Origin: Vibrio sp. JC009
GTDB taxonomy: Bacteria; Pseudomonadota; Gammaproteobacteria; Enterobacterales; Vibrionaceae
Reading direction: 5' to 3'
Length of the DNA stretch: 64,000 bases
Assembly: GCF_029016485.1 (NCBI RefSeq)
Contig: NZ_CP092107.1
Coordinates: 1,302,001-1,366,000 of the forward strand
Each line of letters starts with the position of its first letter. Positions within the stretch are counted from its first letter, which is position 1. A program made the position numbers and the translations under genes. Shown one piece after another: positions 8,373 through 17,405 of the stretch. The notes below the pieces were generated by a model. The model was given only the letters and a program-made list of their open reading frames with translations, was not told the origin of the DNA and did no database searches.

Positions 8373-9659
8373 ATGAAAACTGAACTTTGGAATAAGTTTA
8401 CCCGTATAGTAAAGAGAGATGTGGCTCCAGCATTGGGATGTACAGAGCCTGTATCTGTCGCGCTGGCTGGCGCAATAGCTATGCAAAAGTTGACTGGAGA
8501 AGTTAAAGCCATCGCAGCGTATGTTTCGCCGAATCTTATGAAAAATGGTATGGGTGTAGGGATTCCTGGTACAGGTATGGTGGGACTACCAGTCGCGGCT
8601 GCTATTGGTGTGATTGCGGGAGATGCTCATGCTGGTCTTGAAGTGCTTAAGGATATTACTCCCGCAGATGTTACCAAAGCGAAAGCGCTTCTGGAGCAAG
8701 GTTGTGTTTCAGTCGAGGTAGCTGATGTTAGTAGTGTGATTTATGCAAAAGTAGTTGTAGGCAATGGCGAAAAGTGTGTTTCGGTGACGATTGCAGACAG
8801 CCACACGCATGTCGTTTCTATTGAGGAAGATGGCATCACCACCTTTACCGATAGCACAAAAAATGATGCACCTGAGAAACCTGAAACCGATTTAATGCAT
8901 GGTGCCTGCCTCGCGGATATCTATGATTTCGCCCTGAATGCGCCACTGGAACAAATAGAATTTATCGAGCAGGCCTATCAGCTAAACGATGAACTTTCCC
9001 GTGAAGGTCTGGAACGTGAATACGGCCTGCAGATTGGTGCCACTTTTAAGCGTAATGTGGAAAGAGGGCTGCTGGCGGAAGGTTTAATGACCAACATTCT
9101 TTGCCGTACTTCTGCAGCTTCAGATGCCCGCATGGATGGCGCGATGAAACCAGCTATGAGCAACTCCGGCTCCGGTAATCAGGGGATCGCCGCAACCATG
9201 CCTGTTGTAGTAGTGGCAGAACATCTGAACCTAGAAAAGGAACAGATGATACGAGCACTAATGCTTTCACACCTGACAGCTATCTACATTAAGAGCTACC
9301 AGAACAAACTATCTGCGCTTTGTGGTGCAACCACTGCATCTATGGGGGCTGCAGCTGGGATGACCTGGCTGATGGGAGGAAACTTTACCCAAATTAGTTA
9401 CGCTGTCGGCAGCATGATAGGTGATATCTCCGGCATTATTTGTGACGGAGCGAAGTCTAGCTGTTCAATGAAAGTCTCCTCATCAGCGAGTGCTGCATTC
9501 AAGGCTGCGCTAATGGCTCTGGATGGAATCCGCGTGACCGGAAATGAAGGCATTGTGTCTGACTGTGTGGATCAATCAATACGTAATCTTTCTGCATTGG
9601 CCAACGGTGCCATGACGCAGACTGATGTCCAGATCCTGGATATCATGGTAAGTAAATAA
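8373..9659 (+). CDS. cyuA: L-cysteine desulfidase, CyuA/YhaM (UPF0597) family
   Basis: 428 residues, close to the E. coli protein length. The family breaks L-cysteine into pyruvate, ammonia and sulfide using a [4Fe-4S] cluster; serine dehydratase alpha chains share the fold. Likely cluster cysteines are seen in ALGCTEP (C23) and in CDGAKSSCSMK near the C-terminus. The start follows AAGG at 8362-8365. It is the first gene of a block containing RidA, a permease, a peptidase-like amidohydrolase and a phytochelatin-synthase-like protein, which supports cysteine from peptides as the substrate. A structured leader precedes it. Confidence 0.85.
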   Translation: MKTELWNKFTRIVKRDVAPALGCTEPVSVALAGAIAMQKLTGEVKAIAAYVSPNLMKNGMGVGIPGTGMVGLPVAAAIGVIAGDAHAGLEVLKDITPADVTKAKALLEQGCVSVEVADVSSVIYAKVVVGNGEKCVSVTIADSHTHVVSIEEDGITTFTDSTKNDAPEKPETDLMHGACLADIYDFALNAPLEQIEFIEQAYQLNDELSREGLEREYGLQIGATFKRNVERGLLAEGLMTNILCRTSAASDARMDGAMKPAMSNSGSGNQGIAATMPVVVVAEHLNLEKEQMIRALMLSHLTAIYIKSYQNKLSALCGATTASMGAAAGMTWLMGGNFTQISYAVGSMIGDISGIICDGAKSSCSMKVSSSASAAFKAALMALDGIRVTGNEGIVSDCVDQSIRNLSALANGAMTQTDVQILDIMVSK

Positions 9660-9699
9660 CTCTCTTTTTTAAAAAACAAACATAATCTGGAAAGAAAAA

Positions 9700-10074
9700 A
9701 TGAAACAAACAATAAATTGTGAAAACGCACCAGCAGCGGTAGGTCCATTTGTCCATGCTAAGCTTGTCAATGGTGTATTGTACACTTCCGGTCAGCTACC
9801 TATTGATCCAGCAACAGGTAAAATGCCTGAAAGTGTTGAAGATCAAACCAGACAATCTTTGGCAAATGTTGAAGCAATTGTGAAAGAAGCAGGACTAAGT
9901 AAAGAAGATATCTTCAAGACCACAGTGTTTGTGAAAGATCTAAACGACTTTGCAGTAGTCAACGGCATTTATGGTGAGTTCTTTGGTGATAACTTCCCGG
10001 CACGGAGCTGTGTTGAGGTAGCACGGCTTCCATTGGATGCTAAGGTAGAGATAGAAGTCATCGCCACCAAATAG
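9700..10074 (+). CDS. ridA: RidA-family enamine/imine deaminase
   Basis: 124-residue RidA/YjgF trimer-type protein with the characteristic SGQLPIDPATGKMP and a C-terminal RSCVEVARLPLDAKVEIEVIA including the active-site arginine. RidA hydrolyses reactive enamines such as 2-aminoacrylate. That intermediate is released when cysteine or serine is eliminated, which fits its place 40 bases after the desulfidase. A terminator follows. Confidence 0.93.
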   Translation: MKQTINCENAPAAVGPFVHAKLVNGVLYTSGQLPIDPATGKMPESVEDQTRQSLANVEAIVKEAGLSKEDIFKTTVFVKDLNDFAVVNGIYGEFFGDNFPARSCVEVARLPLDAKVEIEVIATK

Positions 10075-10090
10075 ATTAACAAACTTTTAC

Positions 10091-10119
10091 AAGCCCGGTT
10101 ATTTACCGGGCTTTTTTTT
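10091..10119 (+). terminator. Rho-independent terminator after ridA
   Basis: aagcccgg and ccgggctt arms around ttattta, followed by a run of eight T. It ends the cyuA-ridA transcript, so the permease downstream has its own promoter. Confidence 0.9.
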
Positions 10120-10301
10120 GTTACCACACATTAAAATAACCTATCAATTGCAAGCCTAATCATTCACTCTGTTTATCGTAAACATTCTCCTGGATAAATA
10201 GTAACCAATAATTCCCGTAATTATATTTATAATTAGCCCTCTGTTTATTACAAAACTCATCGTAACATTAGTTATTACTTATTAAGTTATTATTGATAAA
10301 T

Positions 10302-10328
10302 ATTTATGTGACATATATCCACATAAAT
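10302..10328. promoter_or_regulatory. Inverted repeat in the long region before the permease
   Basis: A perfect 9-base dyad, atttatgtg and cacataaat, has a 9-base spacer (10302-10310 and 10320-10328). The TGTGA element resembles a CRP half site, but the spacing is off by one from the consensus, so the bound protein is unknown. The whole gap 10120-10681 is very AT-rich and holds no gene I can support. It probably contains the permease promoter and a long 5' leader. Confidence 0.35.
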
Positions 10329-10681
10329 GCTGAGTGTTTTTTACGCACTGTATAAATATAGATTGTTCATTATTTGAATCAGGTCATAAAGTACAAGGCT
10401 CTTAATTATCCAAAAGATATTCAAGATCAAAGCCAAGAAAATATTCCATGAAATGAATGCATTTATAGAAAAAAATACTATTTTTATCGCAAAATGCAGT
10501 TATTGAGTGATTTTTTTCTCCATTCTAAAGAGTATGATTCTCTCGAATTAAAGGTGAAGCATTTAATACAGCTCCGTGGCTAAAACGTTCTACTCCTTTT
10601 ATAAGGGGAATAACCTTCTAACTGTTGCTTATTAAATGAACACAAAAACCACTATATAAGTTATTTAATTAAGGTTGATTT

Positions 10682-12007
10682 ATGACTGAAAAGCAAAAGA
10701 AGTTTGGGCTCTGGTCGATAGTCCTTCTGGGTTTTAACTCTATTATTGGCTCTGGTATTTTCCTACTACCAGCATCTCTTTATAAATTTGCTGGAGACTG
10801 GTCAGTAGCAATGGTATTTATTACCGGAGCAATAGTAGCTACTATTGCTCTATGTTTTGCAGAAGCTGCTAGTTATTTTAGTAAAAACGGGGCTGCCTAT
10901 GTATACACCAAAGAAGCTTTCGGTAAATTTGCCGGTTTTGAAGTTGGCTTTTTAAAATGGTTTATGCAATGTATTGCCTGGGCAGTAATGGCAGTGGCAT
11001 TCAAGAATATTTTGTCAAATACATTTGGGTTTGCTGACGATCAGTTACTTTGTAACAGTATTGTGGTTGGCACAATCGCTCTGTTAACTGGCGTTAACCT
11101 GCTTGGTGTTGATGCAGCGAAAATCGTAAACAACATTTCAACCATAGCTAAGATGCTGCCATTGGTATTCCTGATTCTGGTTGGCATCTGGCACATTACT
11201 CCTGAAAATATCATTCCAAATTCAGCAGTTAACCCAACTTATACTCTGAACTCAGAAACCATTATTTCAGCTCTGATCTTAGCCTTCTACTCTTTCACTG
11301 GCTTTGAAACATTCGGTACAGCCGCTGAAGATATGGAAGACCCTAAGAAGAACCTACCTCGCGCAATTTGCTTGTCTCTTGGTATTGTGATGATGTTCTA
11401 CGCGCTGGTTATGGCTGTAACTGTGGGTGTTCTTGGTGAGTCTGTTGCAGATTCAGGCACACCTCTTGCGGATGCGGCACGCGTTATTTCCGGTGATTTC
11501 GGATACTGGTTAATCACTATTGGTTCTATCGTATCTATCGGTGGTATCAATGTGGCTGCATCTTTCCACATCCCTCGTGCACTGCTTCCTCTTGCAGATG
11601 ACAAAATGATCCCAGAGTTCTTCGGTAAGAAGAATGACAACGGTATCCCAACTGTTGCGATCATTGCTTCATGCCTGGTTACTGTGCCAATTGCTCTGAG
11701 CGGTACATTTGCACAGTTAGCAATGCTGTCTGTAGCGGCCCGCTTCCTTCAGTACATTCCTACTTGCTTGAGCGTTCTTGTATTCCGTAAACGCTTTGCA
11801 GAAGACAAAGAAGTACAGTCTTCATTCAAAGCTCCGTTCGGTCCTGTATTACCAATCCTTGCTGTTGCTATCTGTCTATATCTTCTTGCAGACCAGCCAC
11901 CAATGAAGATTGCAGTAGGTCTTGGCTTTATGGCGCTTATCTCACCGCTTTACCTGATGGCTCAGAAGAAAGCAAAACAACTACAAGAAGCAAAAGCAGA
12001 AGCATAA
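10682..12007 (+). CDS. APC-superfamily amino acid permease
   Basis: 441-residue membrane protein with about 12 helices. The N-terminal family hallmark GFNSIIGSGIFLLPASL is the substrate-backbone loop of APC amino acid transporters, and GFETFGTAAEDMEDPKKNLPRA is also typical. AAGG sits ahead of the ATG. It lies between cysteine-catabolic genes and the amidohydrolase, so it may carry cysteine, a cysteine-containing dipeptide or glutamate; the substrate is not readable from sequence. Confidence 0.88.
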   Translation: MTEKQKKFGLWSIVLLGFNSIIGSGIFLLPASLYKFAGDWSVAMVFITGAIVATIALCFAEAASYFSKNGAAYVYTKEAFGKFAGFEVGFLKWFMQCIAWAVMAVAFKNILSNTFGFADDQLLCNSIVVGTIALLTGVNLLGVDAAKIVNNISTIAKMLPLVFLILVGIWHITPENIIPNSAVNPTYTLNSETIISALILAFYSFTGFETFGTAAEDMEDPKKNLPRAICLSLGIVMMFYALVMAVTVGVLGESVADSGTPLADAARVISGDFGYWLITIGSIVSIGGINVAASFHIPRALLPLADDKMIPEFFGKKNDNGIPTVAIIASCLVTVPIALSGTFAQLAMLSVAARFLQYIPTCLSVLVFRKRFAEDKEVQSSFKAPFGPVLPILAVAICLYLLADQPPMKIAVGLGFMALISPLYLMAQKKAKQLQEAKAEA

Positions 12008-12027
12008 GAGAAGGGAGAGTAACAGTC

Positions 12028-13194
12028 ATGCTCACGGTAACAGAAACATTTACTATTGATGAATCTTTGGCTCAGGAAGCCATTCAGTGGCGTCGTGATT
12101 TACACCAGATTCCAGAGCTGCGTTTTGACCTGTATAAGACACAGAAGTACCTGATTAATCTGCTAAAGGGTTGGGGTGTTGAGTATGAAACAGGTTACGG
12201 TAACACTGGACTGGTAGCCACAATTCCTGGGCAAAAACCAGGCAAAGTCATCGCTTTTCGCTGCGATATGGATGCGCTGCCAATGGACGATGAATCTGGT
12301 AAAGAGTGGAGTTCTGTCCATGAAGGATGCTCCCACTCCTGTGGTCATGACGGGCATATGGCTATTACTCTCGCCGCGATTAAATGCTTATCAGATCATA
12401 ATCACTTCAGCGGGTGCGTAAAAATCCTGTTCCAGCCAAATGAAGAGACTGGCCAGGGAGCTAAAGCGATGATGAAGGATGGCCTTTTTAAGGCCCATCC
12501 GTACAGCGAGCTTTATGGATTCCATAATATGCCCCGCCTGGAGGATAGAACCGTTCAGCTTAGATACGGCGCGACAACCGGTGCAGGCGAATGCTTTACT
12601 CTTTCGGTAACAGGGAAAAGTGGCCATAGCTCAGTACCGGAAAAATGCATCAACCCGATCAGTGTTGCATGCGAGATTGTCAACTTGTGGAACGAGATAA
12701 CCTCAGGTATTGAAAACAACATGGCCATTATTGCTACTTGTAAACTCAATAGTGGCACAACCATTAATGGTATTCCCGAGACGGCACAATCGGGTGGCAC
12801 TATGCGCTATTTTGAAGCTCATATTGCCGATTATATGAGGGACAAAATGCACTTCATTGCTCAGGAAGTTTGCCTGAAATATGGGGCAAGCTACGAGCTG
12901 AATTTTGAAATCCTCTGTCCTGCAACCGTGAATACTATTGAACACACAGATTCGGTTATTCATTGCGCAACAGATATCTATGGCACAGACAGTATAGTCA
13001 CTGATGTTGCCGCTTCTCCCGGCGGAGAAGATATGCAGTTCTTTGTAACTGAAGATGTCGAAGGAGTTTGCTGGTTTATGATCGGAACTAAAGGTACCAA
13101 CCTGCACACCTCAGCTTTTGACTTTGATGACACCTGCTTGTCAGATGCGGCCTCACTATTGGTTAGCATTGCAAGAAAACGGTTGTCTCATTAA
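12028..13194 (+). CDS. M20D-family amidohydrolase/peptidase
   Basis: 388-residue metallohydrolase of the hippurate hydrolase/N-acyl-amino-acid amidohydrolase group. Metal ligands are in FRCDMDALPM, SCGHDGHM and QPNEETGQG, and the dimerisation domain lies between about residues 180 and 290. No signal peptide is present, so it acts in the cytoplasm. AGGGAG precedes the ATG, 20 bases after the permease stop. The likely job is cleaving an imported amide or dipeptide, for example gamma-Glu-Cys or Cys-Gly (inference from neighbours). Confidence 0.87.
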   Translation: MLTVTETFTIDESLAQEAIQWRRDLHQIPELRFDLYKTQKYLINLLKGWGVEYETGYGNTGLVATIPGQKPGKVIAFRCDMDALPMDDESGKEWSSVHEGCSHSCGHDGHMAITLAAIKCLSDHNHFSGCVKILFQPNEETGQGAKAMMKDGLFKAHPYSELYGFHNMPRLEDRTVQLRYGATTGAGECFTLSVTGKSGHSSVPEKCINPISVACEIVNLWNEITSGIENNMAIIATCKLNSGTTINGIPETAQSGGTMRYFEAHIADYMRDKMHFIAQEVCLKYGASYELNFEILCPATVNTIEHTDSVIHCATDIYGTDSIVTDVAASPGGEDMQFFVTEDVEGVCWFMIGTKGTNLHTSAFDFDDTCLSDAASLLVSIARKRLSH

Positions 13195-13236
13195 ATCCAA
13201 TACATTTTAACACTATAATAATTGAGTAAATTAACT

Positions 13237-14013
13237 ATGAAACTATTCACAAAAGGGTCAATCCTTGCTGTTACTCTGGCAACCGCTTTTAACGCATTTG
13301 CCGCACCAGTCTATTTCGGAACAGGTGAAAGCTTTGACCGTCTGGTTTCCTCGCAGCACAAAACAGACTTTGCAAGACTGGCAAATTTTTATGAAGCACA
13401 GGAAAACAAAGTATTCTGTGGTGTGGCTTCTACTGTTATCGTGCTAAACGCATTAAAAGTGAAAGAACTGGATGCAGCCACAGAGATTCCTTACGACAAC
13501 AGCCTGGTTGCAACCCATGAAAAAGGCTATTTTCCGACTAAAAACAATTGGCAGCCATACTTTCACCGCTACACTCAAAACACAGTGCTAACCAAGTCAC
13601 CAAAAACACGCCTGGAGATCATGGGTAAACCAACTTCAGAATTCAATTTTAACGATTACGGATTACAGCTTGATCAGTTTGCTGCGCTCGTAGAATCAAA
13701 TGGCGCACATGTAAAGGCTGTTGAACTGGCTAAATTAGATGATATTAATTCAGTAAAACAAGATCTTATCAAAGCACTAGATAAAAAAGATAACTACCTT
13801 GTCATCAACTACGCACGCAAAGGTGTTGAGCAAAAAGGCGGAGGTCACTTCTCCCCTATTGCTGCATACGATCAAAAGTCAGACTCCTTCCTGGTTATGG
13901 ATGTGAACAGTTCTAAATACCCATGGGCATGGATCGATGCTGACCTTGTGATCAAGTCTATGAACACTAAAGATATTGATGCATATCGTGGCTACGCTGT
14001 AATCACCAACTAA
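13237..14013 (+). CDS. Exported phytochelatin-synthase-like cysteine peptidase
   Basis: 258 residues when started at ATG 13237, which gives a clean signal peptide (MKLFTKGSILAVTLATAFNAFA); TTG 13222 is an alternative. The papain-like catalytic triad of phytochelatin synthases is intact: Cys61 in VFCGVAST, His near 204 in GGGHFSPI and Asp near 222 in VMDVNSS. Bacterial members, such as the cyanobacterial enzyme, mainly cleave glycine from glutathione to leave gamma-Glu-Cys. The C-terminal metal-sensing domain of plant enzymes is absent. A periplasmic glutathione hydrolase role is an inference. Confidence 0.85.
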   Translation: MKLFTKGSILAVTLATAFNAFAAPVYFGTGESFDRLVSSQHKTDFARLANFYEAQENKVFCGVASTVIVLNALKVKELDAATEIPYDNSLVATHEKGYFPTKNNWQPYFHRYTQNTVLTKSPKTRLEIMGKPTSEFNFNDYGLQLDQFAALVESNGAHVKAVELAKLDDINSVKQDLIKALDKKDNYLVINYARKGVEQKGGGHFSPIAAYDQKSDSFLVMDVNSSKYPWAWIDADLVIKSMNTKDIDAYRGYAVITN

Positions 14014-14148
14014 TCACTTCTACTTATCTCGGGCTACTACTCCACAAAAGTAGCCTGTATGGAGGCAGCTCTGGTCTATCTACTCCAGGTTGCCTCTATT
14101 TCACACACTTTCAACCTATTAAAAATTAGCATAATTCCGGGAGATTTT

Positions 14149-15060
14149 ATGTCTGACACTCTATCGCTTGTCGTGCTTGATTCCGGCCTTGGTGGTCTTT
14201 CTGTACTTGCAGATTTGGCAGAAAAAATATCAAAAAGCAGCCCTAAGCCTATCGTCAATCTGACCTTCTTCAATGCCTGGCCAAGCCTGAAATATCCATA
14301 TAACCTTATGTCATCACAAGAACTAAAAACGAAGGTATTCAGTGACGCCTTATATGGAACCGAAGCATTTAATCCAGAAAAGGTTCTTATCGCCTGTAAT
14401 ACGTTATCTGTATTGCTTGGGCAAACTGAGTTTGCCCGTGAGAGTGATACCAAGGCAGTGGGTATCATAGAATACGGCGTTAACAGTATTTTGGACAAGC
14501 TAACAGACAACCCTGATAGCAAGGTGTTGATTGCTGCTACCCCAACGACGATTGAGGCAAACACACACAAAGAAGCCCTGTTAAAGGCAGGCATTAAAGA
14601 AGAAAGAATAATTACTCAATCGTATGGACGTCTAGCAGAAAAAATTGAATCAGATCCTGATAGCGATATCGTCCGTGAGTTGATTGAACAGTACACTCAG
14701 GAAGCTAAAACGAAAGCCCAACTAGGTGAAGAGGCTAAACTATATGCGGCCTTATGCTGTACTCACTACGGTTACAGTATGACGGGATTCCAAGATTCCT
14801 TAAATTCAATATTCAATCGGCATGTTGAAATTCTAAACCCAAATGATGCCATGAGTGAAGGCTCAATACCTGCAACGGAAACGCCACTATCCGATGTAAC
14901 AATAAATATAAAAGTGGTTTCCAGAGTACCAATTGAAGAAGATAAGATAGAGTCGATTGGTGCAATCATCAAGCGAGTTTCTCCTGCAACAGAAGTAGCG
15001 CTCAGGCAATATCTGCTCGATGAGAACCTGTTTAACTTTGATACAACGCTGTTTGAATAG
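14149..15060 (+). CDS. Aspartate/glutamate racemase-like protein
   Basis: 303 residues from ATG 14149, preceded by GGGAG. An upstream in-frame ATG at 14059 would add 30 residues lying across hairpins and is not favoured. The protein has the cofactor-free racemase pattern: LDSGLGGLSV at the N-terminus (as in MurI) and two catalytic cysteine motifs, IACNTLSV and ALCCTHYG. It is longer than MurI, with a divergent C-terminal third. Because it ends the thiol-peptide block, it may act on glutamate released from gamma-glutamyl peptides. Duplicate MurI function is the other possibility. Confidence 0.8.
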   Translation: MSDTLSLVVLDSGLGGLSVLADLAEKISKSSPKPIVNLTFFNAWPSLKYPYNLMSSQELKTKVFSDALYGTEAFNPEKVLIACNTLSVLLGQTEFARESDTKAVGIIEYGVNSILDKLTDNPDSKVLIAATPTTIEANTHKEALLKAGIKEERIITQSYGRLAEKIESDPDSDIVRELIEQYTQEAKTKAQLGEEAKLYAALCCTHYGYSMTGFQDSLNSIFNRHVEILNPNDAMSEGSIPATETPLSDVTINIKVVSRVPIEEDKIESIGAIIKRVSPATEVALRQYLLDENLFNFDTTLFE

Positions 15061-15086
15061 TTATCGGCTAAAACAATCAGTTTACG

Positions 15087-15209
15087 CTCCCCCCTTTGTC
15101 CTTAACCTGGCTTCAAATAGATAGCGGTAGCCTCGCAACCCGAGTTTGATTAGAGGCTACCTGTGTTTTTTACTTCATTGATTGGACAAATTCGTTAAAG
15201 AACTTGTCT
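15087..15209. repeat. Direct repeat, right copy, with terminator and intact SnoaL gene 3' end
   Basis: Near-identical partner of 7996-8119. It begins with the same ctcccccctttg, carries the same hairpin and continues into the last codons of the minus-strand SnoaL-like gene. Here the gene is complete, so this copy is joined to the ancestral neighbour. Confidence 0.92.
15126..15169. terminator. Terminator hairpin inside right repeat copy
   Basis: ggtagcctc (15126-15134) and gaggctacc (15153-15161) precede tgtttttt. It closes the racemase transcript; the hairpin is symmetric, so it may also act on the opposing SnoaL-like gene. Confidence 0.7.
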
Positions 15210-15736
15210 GATTTATATAAATCACCTGAGAAATTCTGTACGCGCTTTATCTTTCCGTCTTCGATTTGGTAAAGAAGAATCCAGTTCAGGTCAACATTGT
15301 CTTTCGTATTGGAACTCCAGCCACGGTGGGCATCGATAACATAGGTATCATTTGCCGCAAGGATCATTACTTCTGCAGCAAAACCGGCTTTACCTAACTG
15401 GTTGAAGAATGAAACAAACTCATCAACGCCACGCTTTGTGCCTGCTAACTGATGACGGCCGGGAACATGCCACTCCACATCTTCAGCAACAAACTGCTTC
15501 AGGGCTTCCATATCGCTCTTACCGTAAGCAGCAAAGAACCCCTGAACCACCTTTAGTGCACTGCTGTTTTCAGAGCCGGGAGCGACAGGGTTAGCAGGTT
15601 TTGGCCATAAAGCAGGATTATTTATTTCAACCGCATCCTGAGCTGCTTTCGGGTTTTCAACGGGTACGTCAGCAGCGAACGCAGTTGCAGAAGCCAGGCC
15701 AGCAAGTAGTAACGTACGAGTAACTAAGTTTCTCAT
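15170..15736 (-). CDS. Exported SnoaL-like/NTF2-fold protein
   Basis: 188 residues with a signal peptide (MRNLVTRTLLLAGLASATAFA). The SnoaL-like cone fold follows (VVQGFFAAYGKSDMEALKQFVAEDVEWHVPG ... GVDEFVSFFNQLG). The family binds or turns over small hydrophobic molecules; the substrate here is unknown. It is divergent from a LysR gene at 15900, which probably controls it. Its last codons form part of the 124-base repeat. Confidence 0.85.
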   Translation of the reverse strand: MRNLVTRTLLLAGLASATAFAADVPVENPKAAQDAVEINNPALWPKPANPVAPGSENSSALKVVQGFFAAYGKSDMEALKQFVAEDVEWHVPGRHQLAGTKRGVDEFVSFFNQLGKAGFAAEVMILAANDTYVIDAHRGWSSNTKDNVDLNWILLYQIEDGKIKRVQNFSGDLYKSDKFFNEFVQSMK

Positions 15737-15899
15737 CTTATGATTCCTCTAATTAATAGACCCATGTATATCGCTATCACCTGATAGCTTTGGATTATGA
15801 ATGATTTTATTCTAGGGTTTTCGGTGTACATTTCTAGATGACTTAGTCCTAATAGACTGTTAGTGTTTTCCTTACACAACAAGTCTCTGAGGTGGAACG

Positions 15900-16814
15900 A
15901 TGAAAGGTGCCGGTGCCAGCTATAACCAGATAGTGATATTTCATACCATTGCAAAAGAAGGGAGTATCCGGGGTGCGGCCCGGAAGCTTGAAATGGCGGC
16001 GCCTTCTATCAGCCAGTCTCTCAAGCTGCTGGAGACTAAACTTGGTCTGCCGCTGTTTAACCGTTCCACCCGTCAGATGAGCCTGACAGAAGCAGGAAAG
16101 TATCTGCTGGAGAACACCACTGAAGCGATTGCAACACTGGATTATGCTCTGGAGGGGGTACATGACCTCAGTAACGCTCCCTCTGGAAAAGTGAGCATGA
16201 CAGTGCCCCGGTTTGTTTATCAGAGCGTAATAAGGCCGATCTTTCCCGAGTTTTGCCGGTTGTATCCGGATATCGAACTGGAGATATCTGTCTCTGAAGC
16301 CTCCATTAATATTATTAAAGAAGGCGTTGATGCAGGCATTCGTTTCGGAGACCGAATTGAAGAAGGGCTGGTTGCCCGGAAGCTAACCCCGCCAATTCAG
16401 GAGGCGCTTTTTGCTTCTCCTTCATACCTGGAGAAGTATGGTACGCCTCAGTCGTTAGAGGATCTGGAACAACACAGGCTGATTCAATACCGGTTTGGTT
16501 CCTCTAACCGGCTTGCGCCGACGATGCTGGAGAAAAACGGCAGCACGGTTACCGTAGAAATGCCAAGTGCGATGATAGTTAACGATACGGATATCATCAT
16601 AGATGCGGCGATCGAAGGTATTGGTATCGGTCGTTTCCTTACCCCCCTGGTGGAAAAGTATTTCGACCAGGGAACACTTGTTCCCGTCCTGCGTTCCCAT
16701 TGGTATGAATATCCTGGCCTTTATCTCTATTTTTCTCAAAATAGTCAGAAAGCCCGCAGGATCCGGGTGCTTGTTGATTTTCTGATAGAGAATGCCAGGC
16801 TGATACAGAAATAA
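15900..16814 (+). CDS. LysR-family transcriptional regulator
   Basis: 304 residues. The winged helix-turn-helix is seen in GSIRGAARKLEMAAPSISQSLKLLETKLG, followed by the two-lobed effector domain. The CrgA/DsdC-like end segment HWYEYPGLYLYFSQ is typical. It is divergently placed from the SnoaL-like gene with a 163-base gap, the classic layout for a LysR regulator and its target. Confidence 0.92.
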   Translation: MKGAGASYNQIVIFHTIAKEGSIRGAARKLEMAAPSISQSLKLLETKLGLPLFNRSTRQMSLTEAGKYLLENTTEAIATLDYALEGVHDLSNAPSGKVSMTVPRFVYQSVIRPIFPEFCRLYPDIELEISVSEASINIIKEGVDAGIRFGDRIEEGLVARKLTPPIQEALFASPSYLEKYGTPQSLEDLEQHRLIQYRFGSSNRLAPTMLEKNGSTVTVEMPSAMIVNDTDIIIDAAIEGIGIGRFLTPLVEKYFDQGTLVPVLRSHWYEYPGLYLYFSQNSQKARRIRVLVDFLIENARLIQK

Positions 16815-16911
16815 ACTCATTGTTAGCGGAGCAACAGGTTTCGATATCTTCCATTACTGATTCTGGTAAACTCCGCGTTTCATCTTCAGCATTGCAGGAA
16901 TACCCATAAAT

Positions 16912-17133
16912 ATGAGCCAAGAGCAACCCAATAATCCACTACACGGTTTAACTCTGGAAAAAATCCTTGTGCGCTTACAGGAACACTATGGCTGGGAAGG
17001 TTTGGACGCACAAATACAGATCAACTGCTTCTACAATAATCCGTCAATTAAGTCGTCTTTGAAGTTTTTACGTCGGACCCAATGGGCAAGAGACAAGGTT
17101 GAAGCACTGTATATTGATACCTTCTGCAAATAG
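16912..17133 (+). CDS. VF530-family small DNA-binding protein
   Basis: 73 residues matching the VF530/DUF2132 pattern ([25 protein letters not shown] ... [26 protein letters not shown]). Members are small conserved proteins first described in Aliivibrio fischeri and thought to bind DNA. AGGAA precedes the ATG. Confidence 0.88.
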   Translation: MSQEQPNNPLHGLTLEKILVRLQEHYGWEGLDAQIQINCFYNNPSIKSSLKFLRRTQWARDKVEALYIDTFCK

Positions 17134-17178
17134 GAAAGTACAGCTTGTTTGAGTCTGATACCGCGCGAAGAGGAGACA

Positions 17179-17261
17179 GTTCAAAAAAACAGGCTGTTAA
17201 TTCTGTCATTAGTGGACAGAGGGACCGCCCGGCCTGTAGGCTAATTCTTCCTCTTTTGAAC
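17179..17261 (+). ncRNA. Nested hairpin ahead of a 42-residue reading frame
   Basis: Three stems nest in one arm-and-loop structure: gttcaaaa (17179-17186) with ttttgaac (17254-17261), acaggc (17189-17194) with gcctgt (17232-17237), and ctgtc (17203-17207) with gacag (17215-17219). No T run follows directly, so it is not an obvious terminator. It could be a small RNA or a translation-controlling leader. Confidence 0.35.
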
Positions 17262-17276
17262 GGAATTTAAAGATTT

Positions 17277-17405
17277 ATGTTATTTAAGATCATGCTGGCT
17301 GCTGTTTTTCTATCGTGCTTTTTCGCTGAAATCAATTTCGATGACAGAAAAGTAAACACCGCGGCCCGCTACCAGCTGGAAAGCTCTTTATGTGACAGCT
17401 GCTAA
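17277..17405 (+). CDS. Possible 42-residue exported or membrane peptide
   Basis: Short frame MLFKIMLAAVFLSCFFAEINF... ending in SSLCDSC. The N-terminus is a plausible signal or membrane segment, and a cysteine follows the hydrophobic core (FLSCFF). A weak ribosome site (ggaattt) precedes it. The family is not recognised. It lies between a structured element and a hairpin at 17412-17458. It could be chance, but no other gene fills this gap. Confidence 0.4.
   Translation: MLFKIMLAAVFLSCFFAEINFDDRKVNTAARYQLESSLCDSC

Noticed and set aside
10302..10328. CRP binding site before the APC permease
   Set aside because: TGTGA is present, but the second half is displaced by one base from the consensus spacing; recorded only as a generic dyad.
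8120..15086. Integrative mobile element with its own integrase
   Set aside because: The repeat-bounded block looks inserted, but no integrase, transposase, excisionase or phage gene is inside; only the island interpretation is kept.
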